Shown in pieces: positions 35,320 to 43,593 of a stretch of DNA of 64,000 nucleotides. Origin of the DNA: Streptomyces diastatochromogenes (lineage in GTDB: Bacteria; Actinomycetota; Actinomycetes; Streptomycetales; Streptomycetaceae). A program made the position numbers and the translations under genes. Below the pieces are notes generated by a model. That model saw only the letters and a program-made list of their open reading frames with translations, did no database searches and was not told the origin of the DNA. The first letter of the stretch is position 1, and the number at the start of each line of letters is the position of its first letter. The DNA lies in contig LRTP01000506.1 of the NCBI GenBank assembly GCA_001550305.1, positions 1-64,000 of the forward strand, in the 5' to 3' direction.

Positions 35320-35745
35320 ATGACATCATCGGTATTTCCGGCGCCGCCCGATCGCATTCAGCGGCAGGACATCACCGTCATGCAGCAGGCCACCGTCGAC
35401 GAGCTGACCCATATTCAGCGGCTTTGGCCGTCGTTCGAGCAACTGGTCGGGCTGCGCGGACGCAAGATGTACGCGCAGATCGACGAACGCCAGAACACCT
35501 ACACGGTGTGCACACCGGTCAAGGAGCACGACAGCCCGGACCGTCTGGGCCTGCAGCTGGGCACCTTGGCAGGAGGCTGGTACCTGCGCGGCCGTCTTGT
35601 CGGCGACCCTCCCCAGATCTATGGGCGAATCGCCGATGGCGTCGCCGAGCTGCAGGCAACGCTGCCGGCCGATGACACCCGGCCACTGGTCGAGTTCTAC
35701 CGCCGCCACGACCAGATTGAGCTGTGGCTGCCGATCCGGTCGTGA
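35320..35745 (+). CDS. Conserved hypothetical protein, possibly GyrI-like
   Basis: 141 residues from ATG 35320 (an ATG nine bases upstream is possible). The pattern ELTHIQRLWPSFEQLVGLRG, YTVCTPVKEHDSPDRLGL, LAGGWYLRGRLVGDPPQIYG and EFYRRHDQIELWLPI suggests a compact alpha/beta ligand-binding fold of the GyrI/AraC effector type. The repeated beta-strand plus C-terminal IELWLPI is common there. Assignment by look only. It is monocistronic. Confidence 0.6.
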   Translation: MTSSVFPAPPDRIQRQDITVMQQATVDELTHIQRLWPSFEQLVGLRGRKMYAQIDERQNTYTVCTPVKEHDSPDRLGLQLGTLAGGWYLRGRLVGDPPQIYGRIADGVAELQATLPADDTRPLVEFYRRHDQIELWLPIRS

Positions 35746-35889
35746 CACCGGATCAGCGGTACGGCAGGCCAACCGAGAGAAGCAGCCCATCGCACCCGCC
35801 GGTCAGCCGTGTGGTTGGATCGCGCCGAACAAATCGTCGCAGCGGTGGGAGGACACGTCGGCGGCTCGCGCGGTGCGCTTCGCTCCTCG

Positions 35890-36023
35890 AGACCCAACAC
35901 GCCGAGCGCTTCCTGGCCTGCCAGGACGATGACGGGGTCATCGAACTCGACCTCGCCTTCGACAACGGCGACTTCCCCGCGGGCACGGCGTACCGCTCGT
36001 ACGGGACGGACAAGGTTGATTGA
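35890..36023 (+). pseudogene. C-terminal fragment of an unrecognised protein
   Basis: About 43 codons before TGA 36021-36023 have strong coding bias and read QHAERFLACQDDDGVIELDL, then AFDNGDFPAGTAYRSYG. Upstream the same frame becomes Arg/Ser-rich and non-coding. It ends inside the start of the methyltransferase gene. The parent family is not identified. Confidence 0.3.
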
Positions 36024-36831
36024 CTACGACGGCGAGGCCCTGGACTACGACGCCTCCCGGGGTGGCGAACCGAGGGCGCAGGCGACGGTGGAGGCGCTGG
36101 AACGGCTGCTGCCGCGGGGAAGGTGCACGGTCCTGGACATCGCCTGTGGCACGGGCATCGTCACCAGGCGTCTGCTGCGGCCGGACCGTACGGTGCTGGG
36201 AGTCGACTGTTCCCAGGGGATGTTGAGGCTCGCGGCGCGTCGCGTGCCGGGCGGCGTCGTGCAGGGCGACGCGTCCGGTCTTCCCGTGGCGTCGGGGAGT
36301 GTGGACGCCGTCGTGATCGTCTGGCTGCTGCATCTCCTGCTGGACCCGGTCCCGGTGCTGGCCGAGGCGTCCAGGGTATTGCGGCCCGGCGGGACGCTGA
36401 TCACCACGGTCGACAAGGACGACGCGTATTTCGTCCCGGACAGCGATATCGCGCGCGTGACGGCAGAGGCGCGTCGTCAGTACGCGCCGCGCGTGCCCGA
36501 CCATTCGGCCCGGGTGCTGGACTGGGCGGCCCGGCAGGGGCTGGTCACGGTGGGGGAGACGGAGTTCCCCGGCACGGGACAGGGCCGTAGTCCGCGCAGC
36601 TGGCAGGAAGCGATCCGGGCGGGACGCATCCCCTGGGCCGGCCCGGATCGGATGACCGGCGTGTGCGACGGGCCAGCCGCCCTGCCGGACCAGGACACCG
36701 CCCGTCCGGATCCGCTCTACCGCGTCCTCGCCCTCAAGCACTTCGGAGAACACACCCGACGTCGAGACGGTCCTCGACCACGCTGTCGCCCCCATGATGT
36801 ATCGCATCCTCTTCCGCCCGGACAGGCTTGA
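36016..36831 (+). CDS. Class I SAM-dependent methyltransferase
   Basis: About 271 residues. Motif I is CTVLDIACGTGIVTRRLL (SAM-binding GxG) and motif II is the acidic strand LGVDCSQGMLRLA. QGDASGLPVASGSVDAVVIV and VLRPGGTLITTVDKDD follow in the Methyltransf_11 order. The start is taken as TTG 36016 giving LIDYDGEALDYDASRGG, the usual N-terminus of the family (YDxxA..YDxxRG). The C-terminal 35 residues after RVLALKH are Arg/Pro-rich and may be read-through beyond a lost stop. Substrate unknown. Confidence 0.8.
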   Translation: MIDYDGEALDYDASRGGEPRAQATVEALERLLPRGRCTVLDIACGTGIVTRRLLRPDRTVLGVDCSQGMLRLAARRVPGGVVQGDASGLPVASGSVDAVVIVWLLHLLLDPVPVLAEASRVLRPGGTLITTVDKDDAYFVPDSDIARVTAEARRQYAPRVPDHSARVLDWAARQGLVTVGETEFPGTGQGRSPRSWQEAIRAGRIPWAGPDRMTGVCDGPAALPDQDTARPDPLYRVLALKHFGEHTRRRDGPRPRCRPHDVSHPLPPGQA

Positions 36832-37021
36832 CACCGCGTATGCGCGTCAGCTGGTGGCAGCGCTCCTCGGGTCGACCGACCGCTGTCCGCACGCCTCCGC
36901 GCGCAGACTCTTCCGCTCCCGAGCCGGACTGCTGTGCCCCTGCAGGCCGCGGCCTCACCACCCCTGTCAGGGCAGCTTTTGGCAACGGGCTGGTGCTGCA
37001 ACGGTGCTTGCCATGGCCACT
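36832..37021. other. Spacer between methyltransferase and IS fragment
   Basis: No gene is seen. Short frames lack coding bias. Confidence 0.3.
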
Positions 37022-37292
37022 GGGTGGGTCCGTTGTCGGCCTGGTTACGGGTGGGCATCTTACTGATGCCACCCTTCGGACGGGCGAACTGCGTGCGGTG
37101 CGCGAGCGGTTCGTGCATCGGTTCAGCCGGGAGAGACCGCGTCAGTCGGCGCTGGCCTATGTACGGGGACTGCCTGCTCAGCCGGGGCGGAAGAACGGCC
37201 GGACGCTCGCGGAGGAAGCCGGGCACGCCGGTCCCGATCGCCTCCACCGTCTGCTGAACCGGCATCAGCATGGGCGCCTCCCCGGACGCTGA
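37022..37292 (+). pseudogene. IS701-family transposase, N-terminal fragment
   Basis: The frame reads TGELRAVRERFVHRFSRERP, SALAYVRGLPAQPGRKNGRT, then LAEEAGHAGPDRLHRLLNRH and stops after HGRLPGR. This is the N-terminal helical domain of IS701-type transposases of a different subgroup from the intact one at 21174. The catalytic domain is absent and no inverted repeats are seen. It marks an old insertion upstream of the pectate lyase gene. Confidence 0.7.
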
Positions 37293-37528
37293 CCCCTCGA
37301 CCTTCCGGGCTCCGCCCCTTGTGGCGCCTCCGTCGCCGCTTTGCGGCGATCCCAGGCGCACGCTGATGGCGTGCTGTTGATCTGCCGTCGCGCACCGGCG
37401 GGCCCGGTCGTGGAGCCGCTCTCATTCGTTCAGGCCTGGGCTTCACCCGGACCCTGCGCGCCCGGCCAACCCGTTCGGACGCCCCGACGGTTGTTCGCAA
37501 GTATGAATAAGAATCACGTAGCCATCTA
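37293..37528. other. Gap between transposase fragment and pectate lyase promoter
   Basis: No supported gene. The AT content rises at 37500-37530 just before the promoter, as expected for a regulatory region. Confidence 0.3.
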
Positions 37529-37587
37529 TTGACGCGTTCATAGCAAGCGCTTACGTTCCCCTTCGAGGACGTGAGAAAGCGCTTTCT
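37529..37587 (+). promoter_or_regulatory. Promoter with two LacI-type operators upstream of the pectate lyase gene
   Basis: A -35 TTGACG (37529-37534), a 17-base spacer and a -10 TACGTT (37552-37557) form a good housekeeping-type promoter. The palindrome AAGCGCTT (37545-37552) overlaps the spacer and -10. A 14-base perfect palindrome AGAAAGCGCTTTCT (37574-37587) lies near +10. Both share the central CG typical of LacI-family operators. Binding would block initiation, giving sugar-dependent induction. No LacI gene is adjacent; the one at 60011 has a different operator. Confidence 0.65.
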
Positions 37588-37631
37588 CTTGCACGGCACC
37601 CCTGGTCACGGACGAACCTGGAGGCAGAACG

Positions 37632-38804
37632 ATGCAAGTGAGACCCGTCATCGCGTGTGTAAGCCTGCTGGCCGGCGCGCTTGTCGCGCTGTCCGGCACC
37701 CCGGCCCAGGCCGCGAGTACCACCCAGTACGTGTCGCCGAGCGGCACCGACAGCGCGGCCGGCACGCAGTCCGCCCCGACGACGCTCACCACGGCGATCA
37801 GCCGCATCGCGTCCGGCGGCACCATCTACCTGCGCGGCGGGACGTACGACTACTCGTCGACGATCACGATCCCGGCGGGCAACAACGGCACCTCGAGCGC
37901 CCGCACCACCCTGTCCGCCTACCCGGGCGAGACCCCGGTGCTGAACTTCTCGGCGCAGAGCGAGAGTTCGTCGAACCGCGGGCTCCAGCTGTACGCCAAC
38001 TACTGGCGTCTGTACGGCATCACTGTCCAACGCGCCGGCGACAACGGCATCTACGTCGGCGGCAGCAACAACGTCATCGAGCGGACGGTGACCGCGTACA
38101 ACCGCGACACGGGACTGCAGTTGGGTCGGATCTCCTCCAGTACCCCCAGCAGCCAGTGGCCGTCGAACAACCTGATCGTGAGCTCGGAGTCGCACGACAA
38201 CGCCGACTCCGACGGCGAGGACGCCGACGGTTTCGCCGCGAAGCTCACCACCGACACCGGGAACGTCTTCCGTTACGACGTCTCCCACAACAACATCGAC
38301 GACGGCTGGGACCTGTACACGAAGACCGACACCGGCGCGATCGGCCCGGTGACCATCGAGTACTCCCTGTCCTACAGGAACGGGACGCTGAGCGACGGCA
38401 CCGTGAACTCCAACGGCGACCGCAACGGCTACAAGCTCGGCGGCGACGACCTCGCGGTCAACCACGTGGTGCAGCACGACATCGCCTACGGCAACGGTCA
38501 CCACGGATTCACGTACAACAGCAACCCGGGCAAGATGACGATCTCGAACAACGCGAGCGTCGACAACGCTCAACGCAATTTCTCCTTCGACGCGGGCACC
38601 TCGGTCTTCCGGACCAACACCTCGTGCCGCTTCAGCGTCAGCGGCTCGAACGACAAGACGGTCGGAGACGCCGACAGCTCGAACCAGTTCTGGACCGGCA
38701 CGAACGGCTCCCGCTGCTCCTCCTACAACGGAACCCTGGGCTGGTCCTTCGCTTCGGACGGGCACCTCGCCGTGACCTTCGGTGGCAAGGTCGTGACGCC
38801 CTAA
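37632..38804 (+). CDS. Secreted right-handed beta-helix pectate lyase (PL9-like)
   Basis: 390 residues. A signal peptide (MQVRPVIACVSLLAGALVAL, cleavage after PAQA) precedes a beta-helix with regular repeats. TQYVSPSGTDSAAGTQSAPT and GGTIYLRGGTYDYSSTITIP open the fold, then LYGITVQRAGDNGIYVGGSN. The Ca-binding/catalytic belt ESHDNADSDGEDADGFAAKL is characteristic of family PL9, with Asp residues for calcium and a downstream Lys (YKLGGDD) as candidate base. It should cleave polygalacturonan outside the cell by beta-elimination. It has its own regulated promoter and is followed by a terminator. Confidence 0.88.
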   Translation: MQVRPVIACVSLLAGALVALSGTPAQAASTTQYVSPSGTDSAAGTQSAPTTLTTAISRIASGGTIYLRGGTYDYSSTITIPAGNNGTSSARTTLSAYPGETPVLNFSAQSESSSNRGLQLYANYWRLYGITVQRAGDNGIYVGGSNNVIERTVTAYNRDTGLQLGRISSSTPSSQWPSNNLIVSSESHDNADSDGEDADGFAAKLTTDTGNVFRYDVSHNNIDDGWDLYTKTDTGAIGPVTIEYSLSYRNGTLSDGTVNSNGDRNGYKLGGDDLAVNHVVQHDIAYGNGHHGFTYNSNPGKMTISNNASVDNAQRNFSFDAGTSVFRTNTSCRFSVSGSNDKTVGDADSSNQFWTGTNGSRCSSYNGTLGWSFASDGHLAVTFGGKVVTP

Positions 38805-38817
38805 CCACGGCCGAGGC

Positions 38818-38869
38818 GGGGGCTGGGCGCTCGCGTTCGGCAGATACGCGAACGACGTGTCCAGCCCCC
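38818..38869 (+). terminator. Terminator of the pectate lyase gene
   Basis: The outer stem GGGGGCTGG (38818-38826) pairs with CCAGCCCCC (38861-38869). An inner complementary CGTTCG/CGAACG pair lengthens the structure. It begins 13 bases after the stop. Confidence 0.7.
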
Positions 38870-39001
38870 GTGTCAGCACCCCTGCCGTTCTCGACTCGAA
38901 CCCACCTCGACACATCGGAGAGAACAACGCGCCAAGTCCTCAGGCGAGTTGCCTGGATGTGCGGACAGTGTGCGGTGCATCACCCGCCCCGTCAGCAAGA
39001 T

Positions 39002-40030
39002 TCATCCCAGCTTCGGGAGACGAGGGAGCGATCGGGGTAGCCCGAATGACGGCAGCACGCTGTTTTCGAAGCGGGTCATGGCGCAGATCCGGTCGCCGGT
39101 GAGGGTCAGGACGTAGAGGCCGGTCCCGTGGCTGATGCCGTTGGGGGCGCGCAGGTAGGCGCCGAACGCCGGCTGACCGTTGGCTCGTGTCGGGATGAGG
39201 TCGAACCTGCGATCTGCGCGGAAAATGCTGGCGCAGAAGCGGGCCACGATGTCTCGGCCCTGGTATTCGAAGGGCATCGGTGGCATCGACATGAAGACGT
39301 CATCGGTGAGAAGTGCCACCAGTGCGTCCAGGTCGGCGGACTCCCATGCGCGGACGAATTTCGCCACGATCGCATCCTCGGAGGGTGAGTCGGAGGCGGG
39401 CGGCGGTTCTCGATCGTCGGTCGTGGGACGTCGGTGGTGCAGGCTGGCGCGCGCCCGTTTGAGGGCGCTTTTGACCGACTCGACGCTCGCGTCCAGCATG
39501 TCCGCCACCTCGGCGGCGTGGAACCCGAGGACGTCGCGCAGGACGAGCACGGCGAGCTGGTGAGGCGGCAGGAGCTGGAGGGCGGTCATGAAGGCCAGGG
39601 AGATGGATTCGGTCTGCTCGAAGCGGGCCTCCGGGTCGAGCGGTGCGTCGATGACACCCTCAAACAGGGCGTTGGGAATGGGCTCGAGCCAGACGACCTC
39701 ACCGAGCCGGGTGGGCTCGGGCGGTTCCACATGGGGCACGTCCCACTCCTTGGCCTGGCGTCGGCCGGCCGACCGGCGCGCGTTGAGGCACCGGTTGGTG
39801 GCGATCCGGTACAGCCAGGTACGCAGCGAGGCGCGTCCCTCGAACCCTGCGAAGCCTTGCCAGGCGGCCAGCAGCGTGTCCTGCAGGACGTCCTCGGCGT
39901 CCTGGAACGATCCGAGCATCCGGTAGCAGTGCACGTGCAGCTCCCGGTGGTACGGCTCGGTCAGTTGCCGGAACGCCTCGCCGTCCCCGGCCCGCGCCCT
40001 GGAGATCAAGTCGGCTGCCGCTTCGCCCAT
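39002..40030 (-). CDS. ECF-type RNA polymerase sigma factor with C-terminal SnoaL-like domain
   Basis: 342 residues. Sigma region 2 is LHVHCYRMLGSFQDAEDVLQ through SLRTWLYRIATNRCLNARR (about residues 20-95). Region 4 is LLPPHQLAVLVLRDVLGFHA followed by VADMLDASVESVKSALKRAR (about 150-210). Residues 225-342 form a SnoaL/NTF2-like domain (VAKFVRAWESADLDALVALL, FEYQGRDIVARFC). Such tails replace an anti-sigma factor in several ECF groups and modulate activity. The start ATG 40030 gives the family N-terminus. It diverges from the reductase gene at 40178, which may be a target. Confidence 0.92.
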   Translation of the reverse strand: MGEAAADLISRARAGDGEAFRQLTEPYHRELHVHCYRMLGSFQDAEDVLQDTLLAAWQGFAGFEGRASLRTWLYRIATNRCLNARRSAGRRQAKEWDVPHVEPPEPTRLGEVVWLEPIPNALFEGVIDAPLDPEARFEQTESISLAFMTALQLLPPHQLAVLVLRDVLGFHAAEVADMLDASVESVKSALKRARASLHHRRPTTDDREPPPASDSPSEDAIVAKFVRAWESADLDALVALLTDDVFMSMPPMPFEYQGRDIVARFCASIFRADRRFDLIPTRANGQPAFGAYLRAPNGISHGTGLYVLTLTGDRICAMTRFENSVLPSFGLPRSLPRLPKLG

Positions 40031-40177
40031 TCTCGGGTCACCTCTTCCCGCATCTTGTCGCCCTTCTTGTACGGACACCGGCGGAGGGGCGAAGGGGGCG
40101 GTTGGCGGGCGCCCCTTTCTCGATTTCTCGGTGTCTACCTCAGTGGTAAGTGACCACACAGCACAGGGAGAAGCACC

Positions 40178-40771
40178 ATGGGAAAGATCATCATCAGCGA
40201 GAACGTCTCGCTCGACGGTGTCGTCCAGGATCCGACCGGTGAGGAGGGCTTCAGGCTGGGTGGCTGGTACCTCCAGATGGGAGACAACGACCGCGAGGCG
40301 TGGGCGAAGCTCTTGCTCGCCGAGGCCCTGGGCGCCGAGGCCCTGCTCCTCGGTCGGCGGACCGACGAGTGGTTCGCCACGCGGTGGCTGTCCCGTACCG
40401 GCGAGTGGGCGGACAGGTTGAACGGCCTGCCCAAGTACGTCGTGTCCGCCACCCTCCAAGAGCCCAAGTGGAGCGACTCGACGGCATCCAAGGGCAGGGT
40501 GCTCAAGGGGGACGTGGTGGACGAGGTCTCGAAGCTGAAGCAGGAGCTGGATGGCGACCTCGTCGTATACGCAAGCAGCCGGCTCGTGCACACGCTGATG
40601 GAGCACGACCTCGTCGACGAACTGCGGCTCACCGTGTTCCCGGTCGTGCTCGGGGCCGGCGAGCGGCTCTTCGGCGAGACCAGCGACAAGAAGCCCATGC
40701 GTCTCGTCCACGCCCGGACCGTCGGCGACGGCCTCGCCTTCCTCACCTACCAGCCGGTCCAAGACGCCTAG
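40178..40771 (+). CDS. RibD C-terminal/dihydrofolate reductase-like protein
   Basis: 197 residues: MGKIIISENVSLDGVVQDPT, then EALLLGRRTDEWFATRW, YVVSATLQEPKW, GDLVVYASSRLVHTLMEHDL and DELRLTVFPVVLGAGERLF. This is the standard order of the RibD_C/DHFR-like reductase family, which uses NADPH. Its substrate is not known, and these proteins are not true folate reductases. The start follows GGGAGAAGCACC. It is divergent from the ECF sigma gene by 147 bases and is followed by a hairpin at 40823. Confidence 0.88.
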   Translation: MGKIIISENVSLDGVVQDPTGEEGFRLGGWYLQMGDNDREAWAKLLLAEALGAEALLLGRRTDEWFATRWLSRTGEWADRLNGLPKYVVSATLQEPKWSDSTASKGRVLKGDVVDEVSKLKQELDGDLVVYASSRLVHTLMEHDLVDELRLTVFPVVLGAGERLFGETSDKKPMRLVHARTVGDGLAFLTYQPVQDA

Positions 40772-40822
40772 CTGTCGCTGCGTCGACGTCGGCCGGCGAG
40801 CACCTCCGTGGGGGGTGAGGGG

Positions 40823-40863
40823 GCCGCCCTCCACGGGGCATGCTGGTGGGACCGGAGGGCGGC
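40823..40863 (+). terminator. Hairpin between the convergent reductase and OYE genes
   Basis: A ten-base perfect stem GCCGCCCTCC (40823-40832) with GGAGGGCGGC (40854-40863) and a 21-base loop. It lies 51 bases after the reductase stop and could serve both strands. Confidence 0.55.
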
Positions 40864-41010
40864 GCGTCTGTTCCCCCGGCCTTCGCCGCCGGGCGGCCAG
40901 CTCCCGGGCCCGGCTGGCGATGGAGAGCCAGGAGCACGTCCGAGCCCGGCACGACGCGATGAGCGCGGTGTGGAGCGGACGGTGTCGGCCCGCTCCGCCA
41001 ACAGTCTGTT

Positions 41011-42243
41011 CTAGGACGCCGACAACCACGCGCGGTAGCGGCGCAGTGCCCGTCGCTGCTGACGCTGCTCGGTGAGAAGGGCGTACGCGGGGCGGGTGTT
41101 GGGCTTGGGACGGCTTCCGCGGGCGATGCGGCGCAGCTGGTGACGGACCTGCGCCATGCTCGCGGCGGAAGCGAGGGCTTTGTCGGACCAGGTCACCGGC
41201 CGCAGTTGCCGGTCCGCCTCGCGGCCGTGGCGCCAGCGGTCGGGCAGGTCCGGGGTGACGGCGAGGGCGGTGCCCATCCCGACGAGTGCCACGCCACTGG
41301 CGAGGACCAGTTCGGCGGTATCGCGCCGGGTGATGCCGCCGGTGAGCATCAGCGGGAGAGGACTGGTCTTGACCAGGTCCTTCGCCAGGTCCAGGAAGTA
41401 CGCCTCACGGGCCTGGGTGCGCGCATCGGCGGGGCGGCCGGACATCGCGGGGCTCTCGTAACTGCCGCCGGACAGTTCCACCAGGTCGACGCCGAGCGGT
41501 TCGAGCATCGCGATCACCTGCCGAGCATCGGCGGCGTCGAATCCGCCCCGCTGGAAATCCGCGGAGTTGAGCTTCACCGCGACCGCGAAGGACGGCGAGA
41601 CGGCGGCGCGCACGGCCCGGACGACGTCCAACAGCATCCGAGCCCGGTTTTCCAGGGACCCGCCCCACTCGTCGGTGCGTTGGTTGACCAGCGGGGACAG
41701 GAACTGTGAAAGCAGGTAACCATGCGCGGCGTGGACCTCCACACCGTCAAACCCCGCCTTCTCGGCGCGGTGGGCCGTGACCGCGTACCGCGTCACAGTG
41801 GCCTCGATCTGCTCGGGGGTCATGGCGACAGGGCGACCGAAACGGCTGCTGTGCTTTCCCAGGTCGACCCCCACCGCGGACGGGCCCCACACGACGCCGG
41901 GCATGTCCGCCTGGATCTGGCGGCCTGGGTGATTGATCTGCATCCACATCGCTCCGCCGCCGGACTTGCCGGCGTTGGCCCACTCGGTGAACGGCTCCAG
42001 CGGCGCGGCATCGTCGAGTACGACTCCGGCGGGGCCGGTCAGTGCTTCGGCGTGGACCATGACGTTGCCGGTGATCAGGAGTCCGGTGCCGCCGGTGGCC
42101 CAGCGCCGGTACAGCGACAGCAGCTGTCCATCGGGCAGCTGGCCGTCGCCGGCCATGTTCTCCTCCATGGCCGCCTTCGCGATCCGGTTGCCCAATACCT
42201 GCCCAGAGCGCAGGGACAGCGGTGAGAAAAGCTCGCTGGCCAT
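41011..42243 (-). CDS. NADH:flavin oxidoreductase, old yellow enzyme family
   Basis: 410 residues forming a TIM barrel with FMN. Diagnostic segments are NRIAKAAMEENMAGDG, MWMQINHPGRQ, the substrate His and Gly run FDGVEVHAAHGYLLSQFLSP, NQRTDEWGGSLENRARML, and the phosphate-binding end MLTGGITRRDTAELVL followed by GVALVGMGTALAV. It reduces activated alkenes of enones with NAD(P)H. The start MASELFSPL at 42243 is chosen because GAGAGGAGAAT lies just upstream; ATG 42261 would sit within that site. The TetR gene at 42333 diverges and its operators lie between, suggesting repression relieved by an enone-like inducer. Confidence 0.9.
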   Translation of the reverse strand: MASELFSPLSLRSGQVLGNRIAKAAMEENMAGDGQLPDGQLLSLYRRWATGGTGLLITGNVMVHAEALTGPAGVVLDDAAPLEPFTEWANAGKSGGGAMWMQINHPGRQIQADMPGVVWGPSAVGVDLGKHSSRFGRPVAMTPEQIEATVTRYAVTAHRAEKAGFDGVEVHAAHGYLLSQFLSPLVNQRTDEWGGSLENRARMLLDVVRAVRAAVSPSFAVAVKLNSADFQRGGFDAADARQVIAMLEPLGVDLVELSGGSYESPAMSGRPADARTQAREAYFLDLAKDLVKTSPLPLMLTGGITRRDTAELVLASGVALVGMGTALAVTPDLPDRWRHGREADRQLRPVTWSDKALASAASMAQVRHQLRRIARGSRPKPNTRPAYALLTEQRQQRRALRRYRAWLSAS

Positions 42244-42268
42244 CCGGATTCTCCTCTCCATCGATTAC

Positions 42269-42317
42269 AATGTGTGCACCGTTCACATTAGGCGGGCAAT
42301 GTGCGCGGTGTAAACAT
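42269..42317. promoter_or_regulatory. Two TetR-type operator copies in the OYE/TetR divergent region
   Basis: AATGTG (42269-42274) and CACATT (42284-42289) form a perfect inverted repeat with nine-base spacing. A second, weaker copy AATGTG (42298-42303) and AACAT (42313-42317) has the same spacing. Both lie between the divergent starts at 42243 and 42333. Confidence 0.6.
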
Positions 42318-42332
42318 GAGGGAGGGTGTTCC

Positions 42333-42956
42333 GTGCCACAAGCGAATGACTCGTACCACCACGGCGATCTGCGCGCGGCCTGCCTGCGTGCTGCGCGGGA
42401 GCTGCTGGAGGAGGACGGCAGCGCCGGACTGTCCCTGCGGGCGGTCGCACGGCGGGCCGGTGTGTCGGCGACGGCCCCGTACCGCCATTACGCGGACCGC
42501 GACGCGCTCGTCTCCTCCGTTGCCGCCGAGGGCTACCGCGAACTGGCCGGATACCTGACCGCGGCGCATCCCGCGCCCGCGACGCCTGACGACCTCACCG
42601 CGGTCGCCGTTGCCTACGTCCGATTCGCGCTCGATCACCCGGCGATGTTCCGGGTGATGTTCGCGGAGCCCTGCGATCCGGGCAACGAGGAGCGGGTGGA
42701 GGCGACCGCCGCCCTGTCGGAGTACGTCCGCGGCATCGTCCGGGGCACCTTTCCCGACGCCGATCCGGAAGCGCTGTCGACCACGGTGTGGGCCCTGGTC
42801 CACGGCTTGGCCTTCCTGCACCTGGACGGCAAGCTCGACGCCTCCACGCCCGAGGTGGTCGCCGACCAGGTCCGCACAGTCGTCCACGCGCTGTTCACCG
42901 CATCCCCGGTGGCGTCGAAGGCGGCGACCGAGCCGTCCGAGCGGGCCAGGGCGTAG
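42333..42956 (+). CDS. TetR/AcrR-family repressor
   Basis: 207 residues. The N-terminal helix-turn-helix is YHHGDLRAACLRAARELLEE, SLRAVARRAGVSATAPYRHY (residues 8-60). The ligand domain includes VAYVRFALDHPAMFRVMFAE and ALVHGLAFLHLDGKL, the TetR_C_33/WHG-type signature. The start GTG 42333 follows GGGAGGGTG; the longer in-frame opening overlaps the operator region. It likely represses itself and the divergent OYE gene. Confidence 0.88.
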   Translation: MPQANDSYHHGDLRAACLRAARELLEEDGSAGLSLRAVARRAGVSATAPYRHYADRDALVSSVAAEGYRELAGYLTAAHPAPATPDDLTAVAVAYVRFALDHPAMFRVMFAEPCDPGNEERVEATAALSEYVRGIVRGTFPDADPEALSTTVWALVHGLAFLHLDGKLDASTPEVVADQVRTVVHALFTASPVASKAATEPSERARA

Positions 42957-43140
42957 CGCCCCCCGGGGGGACCGGGAACGGCCTGACGGGCGGGCCGCGG
43001 CCGGGAGGGCGGTCGGCCTCAGCGAGAGGTGAGCAGATGCGACGGTCGCCGATGACGTGGACAGCGGGGTGCCGCCGAGCGTGGCGAGACTGCCGCCGGA
43101 CCTGAGGTGACGACGACCGCGTCCCCGTTCCTGGGGCGGT

Positions 43141-43330
43141 GGTGCGTCACGCTCCAGCAGAGCGACGTGGCCGTACGCGTTCCAGCGCGGATCCTGGCCC
43201 AGCGGCTGCTTGAACCCGGCCGCCTCCGAGACGAGTTGCGCCGTTTCGCGTTGGCGCGCGAGGGTGCCCGACACGAGGTGCGGATCGCGCAGAGCACGAC
43301 GCCCGCCTCCCTCCCACCTGGGCTATGTGC
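43141..43330 (-). pseudogene. Histidine phosphatase (phosphoglycerate-mutase-like) internal fragment
   Basis: On the minus strand one frame reads LVSGTLARQRETAQLVSEAA, then GFKQPLGQDPRWNAYGHVAL. This is the segment after the first half of histidine phosphatases (VVSGTLxRQRETA...DPRWNEYDH). The RHG motif and the C-terminal His are missing on either side. An overlapping plus-strand frame also looks open but is not recognised. Confidence 0.45.
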
Positions 43331-43362
43331 TGTTGAACTGCCCACGGATACTGTCCGGCGCC

Positions 43363-43488
43363 ATGTCGATCACGGGATGGCCAGTGCACGCGACGCGCCG
43401 GGAACTGGCGCCGCCCCGCAAGGCGACGGCGCTCATGCGGGAGTCAGCGCCCTGTGCGCTGACCTCGACCAGCGGTTGGACGAGTAGG
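43363..43488 (+). pseudogene. Degenerate copy A of a small ORF flanking the L,D-transpeptidase gene
   Basis: It starts MSITGWPVHATRRELA and aligns codon by codon with copy B at 44893 (MSVTGWRVHFTHRDLT), including the end VSALCADLDQRLDE against FSALSAGLDLRLDD. A one-base loss at about 43440 puts the second half in another frame. The parent family is unknown. Confidence 0.5.
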
Positions 43489-43498
43489 GCGTGCCGGA

Positions 43499-43522
43499 GG
43501 GCCGGCCGTTTCCGGCCGGCCC
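43499..43522 (-). terminator. Terminator downstream of the L,D-transpeptidase gene
   Basis: A ten-base perfect stem GGGCCGGCCG, loop TTTC, CGGCCGGCCC. It lies 72 bases beyond the leftward gene's stop. Confidence 0.7.
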
Positions 43523-43593
43523 AAGGGCGAGTGCGAGGGTGGGTCTCGCGGTCGACACCGTCGACTGCTGATCGGCGCCGCCACCGCGGCGCG

